From: Candidatus Acidiferrales bacterium
Lineage (GTDB): Bacteria; Bacteroidota; Ignavibacteria; Kryptoniales; JAKASW01
Assembly: GCA_035515795.1 (NCBI GenBank)
Contig: DATJAY010000033.1
Coordinates: forward strand, 38,753-102,752
DNA: 64,000 bases
Reading direction: 5' to 3'
Positions 53,294 to 61,126 of the stretch are shown one piece after another. The notes beneath the pieces were generated by a model. It had not been told where the DNA came from. It searched no databases and saw nothing but the letters and a program-made list of their open reading frames with translations. Position 1 is the first letter of the stretch; every line of letters begins with the position of its first letter. A program made the position numbers and the translations under genes.

Positions 53294-54913
53294 ATGAAAA
53301 CAAAGCTATTATTTCTTTTCCTTCTATTATACACGTACTCGTTCGTCGATGCATTAGCTCAGCCGATGCCGCTCGTCTACGATGTTGAGAACACCGGCGC
53401 AGACGTTCCGGCACCTTTCATGCCTGCATTCAACCAGCTTCCTATTGTTCAGTCATTGCCGAACCCGTTCGAGTGGGCCGACGGTAGAGGCACCATTTCG
53501 TACTACTCCGATTGGCGGGTTCGTCGCGCTGAAATCGGCGACCAGATCCAAAATTATGAGATCGGTGTAAAGCCGCCCCGTCCTGACACCATCACCGCCA
53601 GCTACTCGGCCGACACACTCACGGTGAATGTTACTGTGAACGGCCAAACGCTCACGCTGACTTCGCAAGTTGTCCTCCCGTCCGGAACCGGACCTTTCCC
53701 GGCAGTGATCGGCATGAATAGTCTCACCGGCAGTCTCCCCGATAGCATATTCGGCAATCGCAATATTGCAGAAATCACATTCAACCATGATCAGGTAACG
53801 TCTTACGGCAATCCGAGTAATACGGATCCGTACTTCAGGCTTTACCCAAATCTCAACCTCAGCAATATCGGACAGTACAGCGCGTGGGCATGGGGAGTGA
53901 GCCGAATAATTGACGGACTGGAGTTGGTTCAAGATTCACTCCCAATAGATCTGAAACACATAGCAGTCACCGGCTGCTCCTACGCTGGTAAGATGGCACT
54001 CTTTGCCGGGGCTTTTGACGAGCGTATTGCGCTTACAATTGCACAGGAGTCTGGTGGTGGCGGCGCTACTTCGTGGCGATATTCTCATACACAGCCTGCC
54101 GGCAGCGTGGAAGATATAGATAATACAGATTACAATTGGTTTATGGATTCGATGCACCAATTTGCCGGCAACAATGTTTCATACCTTCCTGAGGACCATC
54201 ATGAGCTAATGGCAATGTGTGCGCTGCGTGCGTTGTACGTCACGGCAAACCCGGGTTATACATGGCTCTCGAATCCGTCATGCGACGTCTGCAGCAGGGC
54301 ATGTCAGCAGGTCTATGATGCTTTAGGCATACCGGACAGGTTCGGCTTTTCCATTGTCGGTGGACATGTGCACTGCGACGTTCCACAAAGCCAGATACCG
54401 GAGATTGAAGCCTTCGTGGACAAGTTTCTGCTTGGCCGGGATACTGTAAACACGAATATATCTGACAGTCCATATAGTATCGATCTTGTGCCATGGATCA
54501 CGTGGACTAATCCGACGCTTACTAACGGCACATCTTATTTTGGAAGGACGACTTTAGTCTCGCCTCCTAATCTTCAAACAGGTATGGACACAGCCATTAC
54601 CTTTCAGTGGAACAAGTCAAGCGACGCTGAAGAGTATTTTATCCAATTATCCAACGGCCTCACATTTGCAAATAATGCCATAATCGATTCGACGGCAGAT
54701 ACAATAGAAACAATCACCGGCATGTCGAAAAGCAAACTATACTATTGGCGTGTGCGGATAAAGAGTGCTCTCGGCCCCGGTCCATGGAGCGATGTCCGGC
54801 AGATCACCACGACAGGCCCTTCGCCTGCTAAGCCGGAATTACTTGCAGCCACTCTGGATTCCTCACAATCCGGATACCTCGGATACAGATTCAATTGGAA
54901 CAAAGTAGGGTGA
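53294..54913 (+). CDS. CE15 glucuronoyl esterase-like secreted enzyme, 5' part cut by an insertion
   Basis: The first 538 residues are native and end at TSD base 54908; the frame then runs into the element and stops at 54911-54913. After a signal peptide (LLFLFLLLYTYSFVDALA) an alpha/beta-hydrolase of the CE15 type has the nucleophile motif GCSYAGK (S229), the acid region IAQESGGGG and the catalytic-His region VGGHVHCDV. CE15 normally reads GCSRxGK; here Tyr replaces Arg. Fibronectin type III-like repeats follow (from about 430: GPWSDVRQ). The enzyme would split ester links between glucuronoxylan and lignin. Its T9SS sorting domain lies beyond the insertion at 57100-57590. Confidence 0.85.
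   Translation: MKTKLLFLFLLLYTYSFVDALAQPMPLVYDVENTGADVPAPFMPAFNQLPIVQSLPNPFEWADGRGTISYYSDWRVRRAEIGDQIQNYEIGVKPPRPDTITASYSADTLTVNVTVNGQTLTLTSQVVLPSGTGPFPAVIGMNSLTGSLPDSIFGNRNIAEITFNHDQVTSYGNPSNTDPYFRLYPNLNLSNIGQYSAWAWGVSRIIDGLELVQDSLPIDLKHIAVTGCSYAGKMALFAGAFDERIALTIAQESGGGGATSWRYSHTQPAGSVEDIDNTDYNWFMDSMHQFAGNNVSYLPEDHHELMAMCALRALYVTANPGYTWLSNPSCDVCSRACQQVYDALGIPDRFGFSIVGGHVHCDVPQSQIPEIEAFVDKFLLGRDTVNTNISDSPYSIDLVPWITWTNPTLTNGTSYFGRTTLVSPPNLQTGMDTAITFQWNKSSDAEEYFIQLSNGLTFANNAIIDSTADTIETITGMSKSKLYYWRVRIKSALGPGPWSDVRQITTTGPSPAKPELLAATLDSSQSGYLGYRFNWNKVG
54901..54908. repeat. Left target site duplication (CAAAGTAG)
   Basis: CAAAGTAG flanks the left element end and is repeated exactly at 57092-57099. 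Eight bases is the usual duplication length for the IS1595 family. Dropping the element and one copy restores the esterase reading frame. Confidence 0.95.
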
Positions 54914-54921
54914 TTATATAC

Positions 54922-55047
54922 TTAATGCACCTGTTTAGGTTTTTTATTTTGAGAATCTTTTTTCTGAACGACTTCAGAAGGTTTAACTGTGAGTAACTTT
55001 TTCAACAGCGTTTGGAACTTTTTAAATTCGGATTTGATTTGTGCCAT
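54922..55047 (-). CDS. 41-residue lysine-rich protein inside the element
   Basis: A small ORF starts at ATG 55047, 9 bases after the transposase stop, and reads MAQIKSEFKKFQTLLKKLLTV and on, ending at a TAA (54922-54924) that overlaps the left terminal repeat. The product is basic and helical with a KFQTLLKKLL amphipathic stretch. I do not recognise a family; small ORFs after IS1595-type transposases occur, but a relation is only suspected. Its place makes it likely co-transcribed with the transposase. Confidence 0.45.
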   Translation of the reverse strand: MAQIKSEFKKFQTLLKKLLTVKPSEVVQKKDSQNKKPKQVH

Positions 55048-55056
55048 GGATTTCTT

Positions 55057-55992
55057 TCAAAAAAGTGTGAGTTGTTTAGGTGTATGATGAGCAATCAATT
55101 GTCTATACATGATGCGTTTGTTTTGGATGCCGTTAAGCGCAAGGGCAAAACGGTTAGAGTCAGTCGTCTTGCGATTGTTGAAGCGAAAAGTTTGCTCATC
55201 AAGGTATCGAAAAAGATGCGAAGGATTACAATATATATAAGTTCCTCTCATCGTTCGCTTGAAAAGGCTCCAGAAATTTTCGATTCCATTTGTGTGAACG
55301 TTTCCGTTTACATACGCCGTGGCATGGTCGATAATGCTGTGGATGTATTCTGTTTCCAATCCATTATACGATGCAAAAGCGTCTGTAAATATCTCGGAAC
55401 CCTTTTCAACTTCTGCGCGGATAATTTTTTGAAGCGTCTTTTTCTTCGCATTACGAGGAGTGGTTATTCGGGCATTCCCGTTTCGTTCAAGCAATCCAAC
55501 GACAATAGTTTTTCCGACCGAACCGCGCCCGCTAACTTCTCGTTTACCATAGTGCATGTTCCGTGCTTCGCCGCCGAAATATGTCTCGTCTATTTCCACT
55601 TCACCGGACAATTTTTCAAACGAACCGGATTTCATTGCTTGGCGGATGCGGTGCAGCATGAACCACGCTGTCTTTTGAGTAACGCCGATTGCTCTGCTAA
55701 TTTCGCAAGAGCTAATTCCATTTTTAGAATTTGCGATCATCCAAACTACAGAGAACCATTTGTCCAATCCAACGGGAGAAGCCTCAAAAATAGTTCCGGC
55801 TTTTACCGAAAATTGTTTTTTGCAGGATTTACATTTCCAAATTTTCCGAGTAGAAATATATGAGTGCTCTTTGCCTTTGCAATGCGGACAAACTATCCCG
55901 TTTCCCCACCGAACGGAAACGAGGTAATCGTGTGCAACGGTTTTGTTTGCAAAATAAACGATTGCTTCTTGGAGCGTTTCAGGCTGATTCAT
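55057..55992 (-). CDS. IS1595 family (ISXO2-like) transposase
   Basis: The 311-residue protein has an N-terminal zinc ribbon (CPHCKGKE ... CKSCKK) that reads the terminal repeats. The helix-turn-helix region ISSCEISRAIGVTQKTAWFMLHRIRQA follows. The DDE-type domain has VEIDETYFGG (first Asp), FTDAFASYNGL (second Asp) and GIENFWSLFKR (the last acidic region with N and K typical of IS1595). The C-terminus keeps FRFNNR. ATG 55992 was chosen over 56046 because the extension overlaps the XRE gene. It is intact, so the element can probably still move. Confidence 0.95.
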   Translation of the reverse strand: MNQPETLQEAIVYFANKTVAHDYLVSVRWGNGIVCPHCKGKEHSYISTRKIWKCKSCKKQFSVKAGTIFEASPVGLDKWFSVVWMIANSKNGISSCEISRAIGVTQKTAWFMLHRIRQAMKSGSFEKLSGEVEIDETYFGGEARNMHYGKREVSGRGSVGKTIVVGLLERNGNARITTPRNAKKKTLQKIIRAEVEKGSEIFTDAFASYNGLETEYIHSIIDHATAYVNGNVHTNGIENFWSLFKRTMRGTYIYCNPSHLFRYLDEQTFRFNNRKTTDSNRFALALNGIQNKRIMYRQLIAHHTPKQLTLF

Positions 55993-55996
55993 GTTT

Positions 55997-56230
55997 TCAC
56001 TTTTTAGAAAAATTAATATCAAGGTACATACCAGATGCGTTTGCAATGGCGATGAGTGACGAGAGGGTTAGGTTGTATTTTCCTGACTCTATCTTAGACT
56101 CACGTCCACGATCCCAGCCGCATTTGTCGGCAAATGCTTCCTGCGACAGTCCGAGCGACTCGCGGAGCTTTGTGATTTGTTTTCCAAGAATTTCCTGCAC
56201 TTCGGTTAGTTGTTTTTCTGTTTTAGACAT
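55997..56230 (-). CDS. XRE-family HTH regulator (passenger gene)
   Basis: The 77-residue protein has an N-terminal coil (EKQLTEVQEILGKQI) and a Cro/C1-type helix-turn-helix (ITKLRESLGLSQEAFADKCGWDRGRESKIESGKYNLTLSSLIAIANA). GGAGG lies six bases before ATG 56230. It overlaps the 99-aa gene before it by 8 bases, and the transposase starts 5 bases after its stop. Its place suggests control of the element's own transcription. Confidence 0.9.
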   Translation of the reverse strand: MSKTEKQLTEVQEILGKQITKLRESLGLSQEAFADKCGWDRGRESKIESGKYNLTLSSLIAIANASGMYLDINFSKK

Positions 56231-56522
56231 TCAACGCCTCCGCAATTTCGGTGGGCAATTCATCGCGATCAATCTCAATCCATTTTCCCATCAATTCATG
56301 TCCGTTGTTCAGTTGCCCCACATAATACACGGTTCGACCGTGGTTCTGATATGCGCCTGGCAGGTATATGGCATGATAGGCGGTGTTTCCAACAATATAT
56401 GCCGCACCGTCATTCTCGCAGTCATGTTTGAGTTCGGTTTGATCGTCTGTGTCTGGGATAACCCACGTACCGTTACGACTGCCGAACACGGTTGCTGTTA
56501 TTGGTTTCATCAATTTTTTCAT
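56223..56522 (-). CDS. Hypothetical passenger protein, 99 aa
   Basis: Not recognised. The 99-residue product has a short basic start, beta-rich central stretches (TWVIPDTDDQTELKHDCENDG and YIVGNTAYHAIYLPG), and a closing helix (ELPTEIAEALNV). ATG 56522 has GGAG about seven bases upstream. It overlaps the XRE gene by 8 bases, suggesting coupled translation. One cysteine and several His residues are present without a clear motif. Confidence 0.65.
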   Translation of the reverse strand: MKKLMKPITATVFGSRNGTWVIPDTDDQTELKHDCENDGAAYIVGNTAYHAIYLPGAYQNHGRTVYYVGQLNNGHELMGKWIEIDRDELPTEIAEALNV

Positions 56523-56552
56523 TGCATTTCTCCTGTTTTTGTGATTAGTGAT

Positions 56553-56894
56553 TTACGCCTCGCAGTCATCGCAATGACCACGGCGCGTCGTGTCTCTGTG
56601 TTCACCACATTTCGGACAGGTAAATCGAGGCTGATGAATCGCCTGTGGGGCAACAGCAATCACGCGTATCTGTCCAATGCTGTGGTCGTAATAATGGTTC
56701 GGGGATTTTTCGCCAGTTTCGACTCCACGTCCGGCGTGGGCTACCAAAAATTGATTCAGTTCCTCAACAGATATTTTGTGATGTTGCGCCGTTTTGATCA
56801 ACACAGCATCCAATTCCGCACCACTAATTGGATTCCACGTCAGGCCGAGCGATCCGATGAATCCGCTGGTGATTTCATACTGTCTCTCCGTCAT
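56553..56894 (-). CDS. Hypothetical passenger protein with C-terminal zinc ribbon, 113 aa
   Basis: Not recognised as a family. The 113-residue product has a helical first half (YEITSGFIGSLGLTWNPIS, ISVEELNQFLVAH) and ends in a small zinc-ribbon-like pair (FTCPKCGEHRDTTRRGHCDDCEA). ATG 56894 was chosen over 56933 because GGAG lies seven bases before it. It is the first gene of the leftward passenger row. Nucleic acid binding is possible from the ribbon but unproven. Confidence 0.6.
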   Translation of the reverse strand: MTERQYEITSGFIGSLGLTWNPISGAELDAVLIKTAQHHKISVEELNQFLVAHAGRGVETGEKSPNHYYDHSIGQIRVIAVAPQAIHQPRFTCPKCGEHRDTTRRGHCDDCEA

Positions 56895-56953
56895 TCTCTC
56901 ATCTCCTGGATCTGTTATGTTGTTGTTAATCATGTATGCAATATAACATACGG

Positions 56954-57012
56954 TGTATTATAATGCAAGCTTTAGATGAAAAAGTCGGGGTTGTAAGTGG
57001 TTGTATTATAAT
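56954..57012. promoter_or_regulatory. Direct repeats and leftward -10 region of the passenger row
   Basis: The 11-base sequence TGTATTATAAT occurs at 56954-56964 and 57002-57012. The first copy offers a perfect leftward TATAAT (56962-56957) about 60 bases before ATG 56894, with only a weak -35 region. The spacing of 48 bases and the nearby 5-base-arm inverted repeat GTATG/CATAC (56933-56950) suit operator sites for the element's XRE protein, but binding is not shown. Confidence 0.4.
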
Positions 57013-57091
57013 ATACTTACAGACAAAATGAAAAATATTTTTATGTGCGAATTTGAACGAAAATCGAAGGTGAGGCAAGTATATAATCACC

Positions 57092-57099
57092 CAAAGTAG
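57092..57099. repeat. Right target site duplication (CAAAGTAG)
   Basis: Exact copy of 54901-54908, directly after the right terminal repeat. The esterase reading frame continues from here (GTA GAA TAC GCC). Confidence 0.95.
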
Positions 57100-57590
57100 A
57101 ATACGCCGATCAATATTTATTTCAGATATCTAACGATTCGACATTTGTTCAAGTCAACTCTTCGATTTCAACGTCGGATACGGTCAAGGATTTATTCGGG
57201 TTTCTCGAAGGAAAAGAGTACTACTGGGAGGTTCAGGCGAGCAATGTTATAGGTTCAGGCCCGTGGAGCGATGTATCGAGTTTCCATGCAACGGCAGCGG
57301 ATGTCAGGGAAGAAGGTGGAACACCAAAAGAGTTTTCATTGACTCAGAACTATCCCAACCCATTCAACCCGACTACTAGAATAGAATTTGCGCTGCCTAA
57401 ATCGGAACTTACAAAATTGACAATCTACGATCTGCTCGGCAGGGAAGTGCAGACACTGATTGACAGAGAATTACAAGCCGGGTATTACGATGTCAATTTT
57501 GACGCGAGCAGATTTACGAGTGGAGTTTACCTTTACAGAATCCAGTCGGGAAATTTTACTGAGACAAAGAAACTGCTGTTGTTGAAGTAG
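57100..57590 (+). pseudogene. 3' part of the interrupted esterase gene, with T9SS sorting domain
   Basis: This segment continues the frame of 53294-54908 (WNKV joined to EYADQYLFQ). It completes one fibronectin-type repeat (YYWEVQASNVIGSGPWSDVSSF) and ends in a T9SS type A sorting domain: NYPNPFNPTTRIEFALP, LLGREVQTLI, then SGVYLYRI and a basic-hydrophobic end. A start inside it at ATG 57339 is not expected to be used, as it lacks a ribosome-binding site. The joined gene would have 701 residues. Confidence 0.85.
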
Positions 57591-57769
57591 AGCTCGGAAC
57601 ATCTACATCGGGATGGTCGTGCATTGCACCGGTAATCTTGCCGGTTCGATAGGCATGCTTATCATGATTCTTGGACGTCCATGATGCAAATTGCATTTTA
57701 TAAATTGCGAGATGGCGTTTAGGCCATTGCTCGAGAATGAATTTAATAGCGATTTAGGTTGAGGAAGCT

Positions 57770-58159
57770 ATGAAGAAATATTGGATCGAGCTTTTTCTGA
57801 TTGCGCTGTTATATCCTGGATGCTTAAAATCGACGCAGCCTTCGCAGGATCAATCGGGGAAAACCATTAATGCCACGTATCATCCGAACCAGAAATTTGC
57901 GTTTGAGTTGAATCTAAATGCGGATGCAGGATACCAATGGTATTATGTGATCAGCGATTCAGATGTAGCTAAGATTGACAGCGTACATTTCAGACCGTAC
58001 AGCGGTCGAGCCGATCAAATCGGCGGGCTGACGATAGAGACATTCTATTGCACCGCAATTCGCACCGGAGTTTGCACTTTTGCTTTGAGGGAACTTCGAG
58101 GTTGGGAGATCAACATTCCTCCGATTGATTCGATGAGATACGTACTGTTGGTAAGATAA
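57770..58159 (+). CDS. Chagasin/I42-like protease inhibitor lipoprotein
   Basis: The 129-residue protein has a lipoprotein signal with lipobox YPGC (near residue 18). The rest resembles the chagasin (I42) beta fold, which inhibits papain-type cysteine proteases by three loops. Matches are ADAGYQW (loop usually NPTTGY), IGGLTIETF (usually GxGGxxxF) and RELRGWE (usually RPWE). The first loop differs from the consensus, so activity is uncertain. It sits alone after the esterase locus with 180 bp before it, and AGG upstream of the start. Confidence 0.6.
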   Translation: MKKYWIELFLIALLYPGCLKSTQPSQDQSGKTINATYHPNQKFAFELNLNADAGYQWYYVISDSDVAKIDSVHFRPYSGRADQIGGLTIETFYCTAIRTGVCTFALRELRGWEINIPPIDSMRYVLLVR

Positions 58160-58234
58160 TTAATCGCTTGAGGAGTATTTCCTCATCAACACCAAATGAA
58201 TTATCTTGTTCCTCGTTATAAGGAGGAGTTAGAT

Positions 58235-58866
58235 ATGCATTTATCTGAAAAGAAAATACACCTTGCTTTCGAGCGGATGGTGTTTTTCAGCGATGCGGTT
58301 TTTGCCATCGCCATCACACTTCTTGTTATTGAAATCAGGATACCGATTCTTCAGCAACCAGCCACCGAGGCGAGATTATGGAATGCTTTTCTTCAGGTTT
58401 TCCCTATGATAGTCGGCTTCTTCATATCATTTCTCCTTATAGGGCAGACATGGATCGAACATCATCGGCTGTGCCTTTTTATTGAAGGATACAATTCCGG
58501 CCTCTTGTGGAAGAATCTCATTCTGCTGCTGTTCGTTGCATTTCTTCCTCTTGCCACGGCAATTCTGAGCGAATATTATTATCTGAGATTTGCTGCTTGT
58601 GTCTACACCGTGGCTTTCGCCGGAATCAGCGTCGCAAAAGCTTTCTTCTGGCGTCACGCAGTGAGGAACAAGCTGATTGGTCCCGGAGTAGATCCAATTC
58701 AGGTCACTCGCGCCAGCCGTCGTGTTTGGGCAGCGCCAATTGTATGTTTGTCGTGATCGGCTGTGTAATATCCGCTGTCCCGTTTGCCTATTTTGGTTTT
58801 ATGTTGATCCCATTGGTTGCATATTTTTTAGATCGAAGCGCCTCGCCCAGATCGGTAAGAGCTTGA
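58235..58866 (+). pseudogene. TMEM175 family ion channel gene with a one-base frameshift
   Basis: The frame from ATG 58235 (AGGAGG eight bases before) reads AFERMVFFSDAVFAIAITLLVIEI, the hallmark of TMEM175 (RxxxFSDxxFA), followed by further helices to 58756. The frame ends there, but the next frame continues the expected membrane sequence VVIGCVISAVPFAYFGFMLIPLVAYFLD to TGA 58864-58866. Adding one T to the TTT near 58744 joins the two into about 210 residues. A true deletion, a sequencing error, or slippage are all possible. Family members are bacterial potassium channels. Confidence 0.75.
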
Positions 58867-58909
58867 GTTTGTGGAAGAACAATAAAACAAAAGAAAGGAA
58901 GTCGATGTC

Positions 58910-59323
58910 ATGAAAAATTTTACTGCACGGTGGCAACGCCTGGAGCCATACCTGAAGAGCCTTCTCCGGATCATGGCCGCATTCACGTTTGTGCTTCATG
59001 GTACGATGAAGCTGTTTGCCTTTCCCGCGGGGATGGGAAACGGCATTCATCTTTTTTCTCAAGTGGGGCTCGCCGGAGTACTTGAAGCATTCGGCGGCGG
59101 CTTGATGTTGATCGGATTATTTACACGCCCCGTGGCGTTTATACTTTCAGGCGAGATGGCAGTGGCATTCTTTCAGGTCCACTTCCCGCGAAGCTTCTGG
59201 CCAATAATAAGCGGAGGTGAGCTCGCTATGGTCTATTGTTTCATCTGGCTTTATTTCTCCGCAGCCGGTGCAGGACCATGGAGTGTCGACGCAATATTTA
59301 GACGCCCTCGCGACCGGCGGTGA
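58910..59323 (+). CDS. DoxX family membrane protein
   Basis: The 137-residue protein has about four hydrophobic helices: LLRIMAAFTFVLHGTMKLF, VGLAGVLEAFGGGLMLIGLFTRP, FILSGEMAVAFFQVHFP and LAMVYCFIWLYFSAAG. The patterns LHGTMKLF and EAFGGGLMLIGLFTRP are typical of DoxX. Such proteins are linked to redox or envelope stress, with no firm general function. AAAGGAAG lies before the start. It is the first gene of the small stress-type cluster around the ECF sigma gene. Confidence 0.85.
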   Translation: MKNFTARWQRLEPYLKSLLRIMAAFTFVLHGTMKLFAFPAGMGNGIHLFSQVGLAGVLEAFGGGLMLIGLFTRPVAFILSGEMAVAFFQVHFPRSFWPIISGGELAMVYCFIWLYFSAAGAGPWSVDAIFRRPRDRR

Positions 59324-59368
59324 CTGCGTTAATCTCGTATGGATCATTGAGAAATACGGAGGTTCAAC

Positions 59369-59755
59369 ATGAAAAGCAGTGACATCCAAGCACGCAAACA
59401 TGCGGCAGCGGAATTTCTCCAACTGGTAATAGCCGGCAAATTCGATGAAGCATACGGAAAGTACGTCGATATGGATGGCAGACACCACAATGTCTTTTTC
59501 CAGGCGGGTTTCACAACCCTCAAAAAGGCAATGGCGGAGAATCATGTACAATTTCCCGACAAGAAATTGACAATCAAGAATATTATCGGCGATGATGATC
59601 TTGTGGCGGTTCACTCACACCTTATGTTCAAATCCGGAGAGAAGGGAATGGTGGTGGTACACATGTTTCGGTTCAAAGACGATAAGATTGTGGAGATGTG
59701 GGATTACGGTCAGGTCATCCCCGACGATTCCCCGAACAAGGACGGGGCATTTTGA
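59369..59755 (+). CDS. SnoaL-like (NTF2-fold) protein
   Basis: The 128-residue protein fits the SnoaL-like cystatin/NTF2 fold: an opening helix AAAEFLQLVIAGKFDEAYGKYV, a strand region TIKNIIGDDDLVAVHSHLMF and a closing MVVVHMFRFKDDKIVEMWDYGQVI, where WDY is a typical SnoaL end. Members often bind small hydrophobic molecules or polyketides; this one has no identified ligand. It starts 46 bases after doxX with GGAGG before the ATG. Confidence 0.8.
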   Translation: MKSSDIQARKHAAAEFLQLVIAGKFDEAYGKYVDMDGRHHNVFFQAGFTTLKKAMAENHVQFPDKKLTIKNIIGDDDLVAVHSHLMFKSGEKGMVVVHMFRFKDDKIVEMWDYGQVIPDDSPNKDGAF

Positions 59756-59820
59756 ACTAACTTCTTTAGTTCCGTGTTCTGATAATATATTGAAGTACTC
59801 TTCTATTTTCTTAATTAATC

Positions 59821-61092
59821 ATGGCACGGAATTCATCTGACAACATTCGCAAGTTAATAGACGATCTTTACCGCACGGAATCGCGGAGAGTACTCGCTAC
59901 GCTGATCCGCCTGCTCGGCGATTTCGAGCTTGCTGAGGATGCAATGCACGAGGCATTCAGCGCGGCCATGGAGCAATGGCAGAAAGATGGCATTCCGAAG
60001 AGTCCGCGGGCCTGGCTCGTCTCAGCGGGACGTTTCAAAGCGATTGATCAAATCCGTCGACGGGCAAAATTTGAGACCCCATTCGAACCTTTGGCGGAGC
60101 AGCTTGCCGACAGTCTTGGCGTTGACGAGGAATTCGACGACGACAAAATCGAAGACGATCGCTTGAGACTGGTTTTCACGTGCTGCCATCCGGCGCTGTC
60201 GCCAGAGGCGAGAGTCGCGCTCACGCTGCGTGAGGTTTGCGGACTTACAACCGAGGAAATCGCGGGTGCCTTCCTCACGACTCCGTCTACAATGGCACAA
60301 CGAATCGTTCGTGCCAAGTCAAAGATCCGCGAAGCTCGCATTCCGTACAAAGTACCTTCAAGGGATGAACTTCCTGAGAGGCTGGATACAGTTTTGCAGG
60401 TCGTTTATTTAATCTTCAATGAAGGATATTCAGCTTCGTCAGGCGACTCGGCCACCCGGGCAGATCTCTCGGATGAAGCAATACGGTTAGCACGGCTTCT
60501 ACTCACACTTCTCCCTGAAACCGAAGTAAAAGGACTCCTCGCGTTGATGTTGCTCCATGAATCGCGAAGAACCGCGAGAACTTCGCCCTCAGGTGACATT
60601 GTTCTTCTGGATGAGCAGGACCGTTCACTCTGGAACCGGGACACGATCAGGGAAGGAGTCGCACTTGTTGAGCAGGCTCTGTCTTCTCCGCCGGTGGGCC
60701 CGTATGCCGTTCAGGCTGCGATCGCTGCCGTCCACGCCGAAGCTCAAGATGCATCTTCAACCGACTGGACGGAAATTGTCGAGCTATATGGAATTCTAAT
60801 GCGGTTAATCCCTTCGCCGGTGGTCGAGCTTAATCGTGCGGTTGCAGTGGCGATGCGCGACGGACCCGAAGCTGGTCTGCGGATTATCGACGACATCCTT
60901 ATCCGCGGCGAGTTGAAAGATTACCATCTTGCGCATTCAGCACGCGCCGAGCTTTGCAGGAGATTGGGAAAAACGGAGGAAGCTAAGACGTCTTACGAAA
61001 GGGCGTTGTCTCTTGCACGACAGGAACCCGAGAAAAGATTTCTTGAAAGACGGCTGAACGAGCTTGACCAATCGGAAGCCCATCATTTCTAA
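59821..61092 (+). CDS. ECF42-type RNA polymerase sigma factor
   Basis: The 423-residue protein has a sigma2 domain (RVLATLIRLLGDFELAEDAMHEAFSAAMEQW), a sigma4 domain (REVCGLTTEEIAGAFLTTPSTMAQRIVRAKSKI) and a C-terminal extension of about 220 residues with TPR-like helices and the motif RDGPEAGL. The DGPxxGL motif marks ECF42, whose genes usually sit next to DGPF/YCII genes, as one does at 61604. There is no anti-sigma gene here, in keeping with ECF42, so the C-terminal extension may do the control. ATG 59821 has no strong ribosome-binding site. Confidence 0.9.
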   Translation: MARNSSDNIRKLIDDLYRTESRRVLATLIRLLGDFELAEDAMHEAFSAAMEQWQKDGIPKSPRAWLVSAGRFKAIDQIRRRAKFETPFEPLAEQLADSLGVDEEFDDDKIEDDRLRLVFTCCHPALSPEARVALTLREVCGLTTEEIAGAFLTTPSTMAQRIVRAKSKIREARIPYKVPSRDELPERLDTVLQVVYLIFNEGYSASSGDSATRADLSDEAIRLARLLLTLLPETEVKGLLALMLLHESRRTARTSPSGDIVLLDEQDRSLWNRDTIREGVALVEQALSSPPVGPYAVQAAIAAVHAEAQDASSTDWTEIVELYGILMRLIPSPVVELNRAVAVAMRDGPEAGLRIIDDILIRGELKDYHLAHSARAELCRRLGKTEEAKTSYERALSLARQEPEKRFLERRLNELDQSEAHHF

Positions 61093-61126
61093 TTTCAAAA
61101 TCGTTCGACATGAAGAGGAGACTGTC

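Larger units (their letters stand above)
54909..57091. mobile_element. IS1595-type insertion sequence with passenger genes
   Basis: The 2183-bp element is bounded by perfect 15-bp terminal inverted repeats (GGTGATTATATACTT at 54909-54923 and AAGTATATAATCACC at 57077-57091) with an 8-bp CAAAGTAG duplication outside. It carries, all on the minus strand, two unrecognised genes, an XRE regulator, an ISXO2-like transposase and a 41-aa ORF. Simple IS1595 members are close to 1 kb, so about half of this one is cargo. The intact ends, intact transposase and exact duplication show a recent insertion. Two antisense plus-strand frames in it are shadows. Confidence 0.95.

Noticed and set aside
55012..56963. 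Two long plus-strand frames across the IS element (283 and 367 codons)
   Set aside because: Opposite strand holds the transposase, XRE and cargo genes with motifs and ribosome-binding sites; the plus frames have none.
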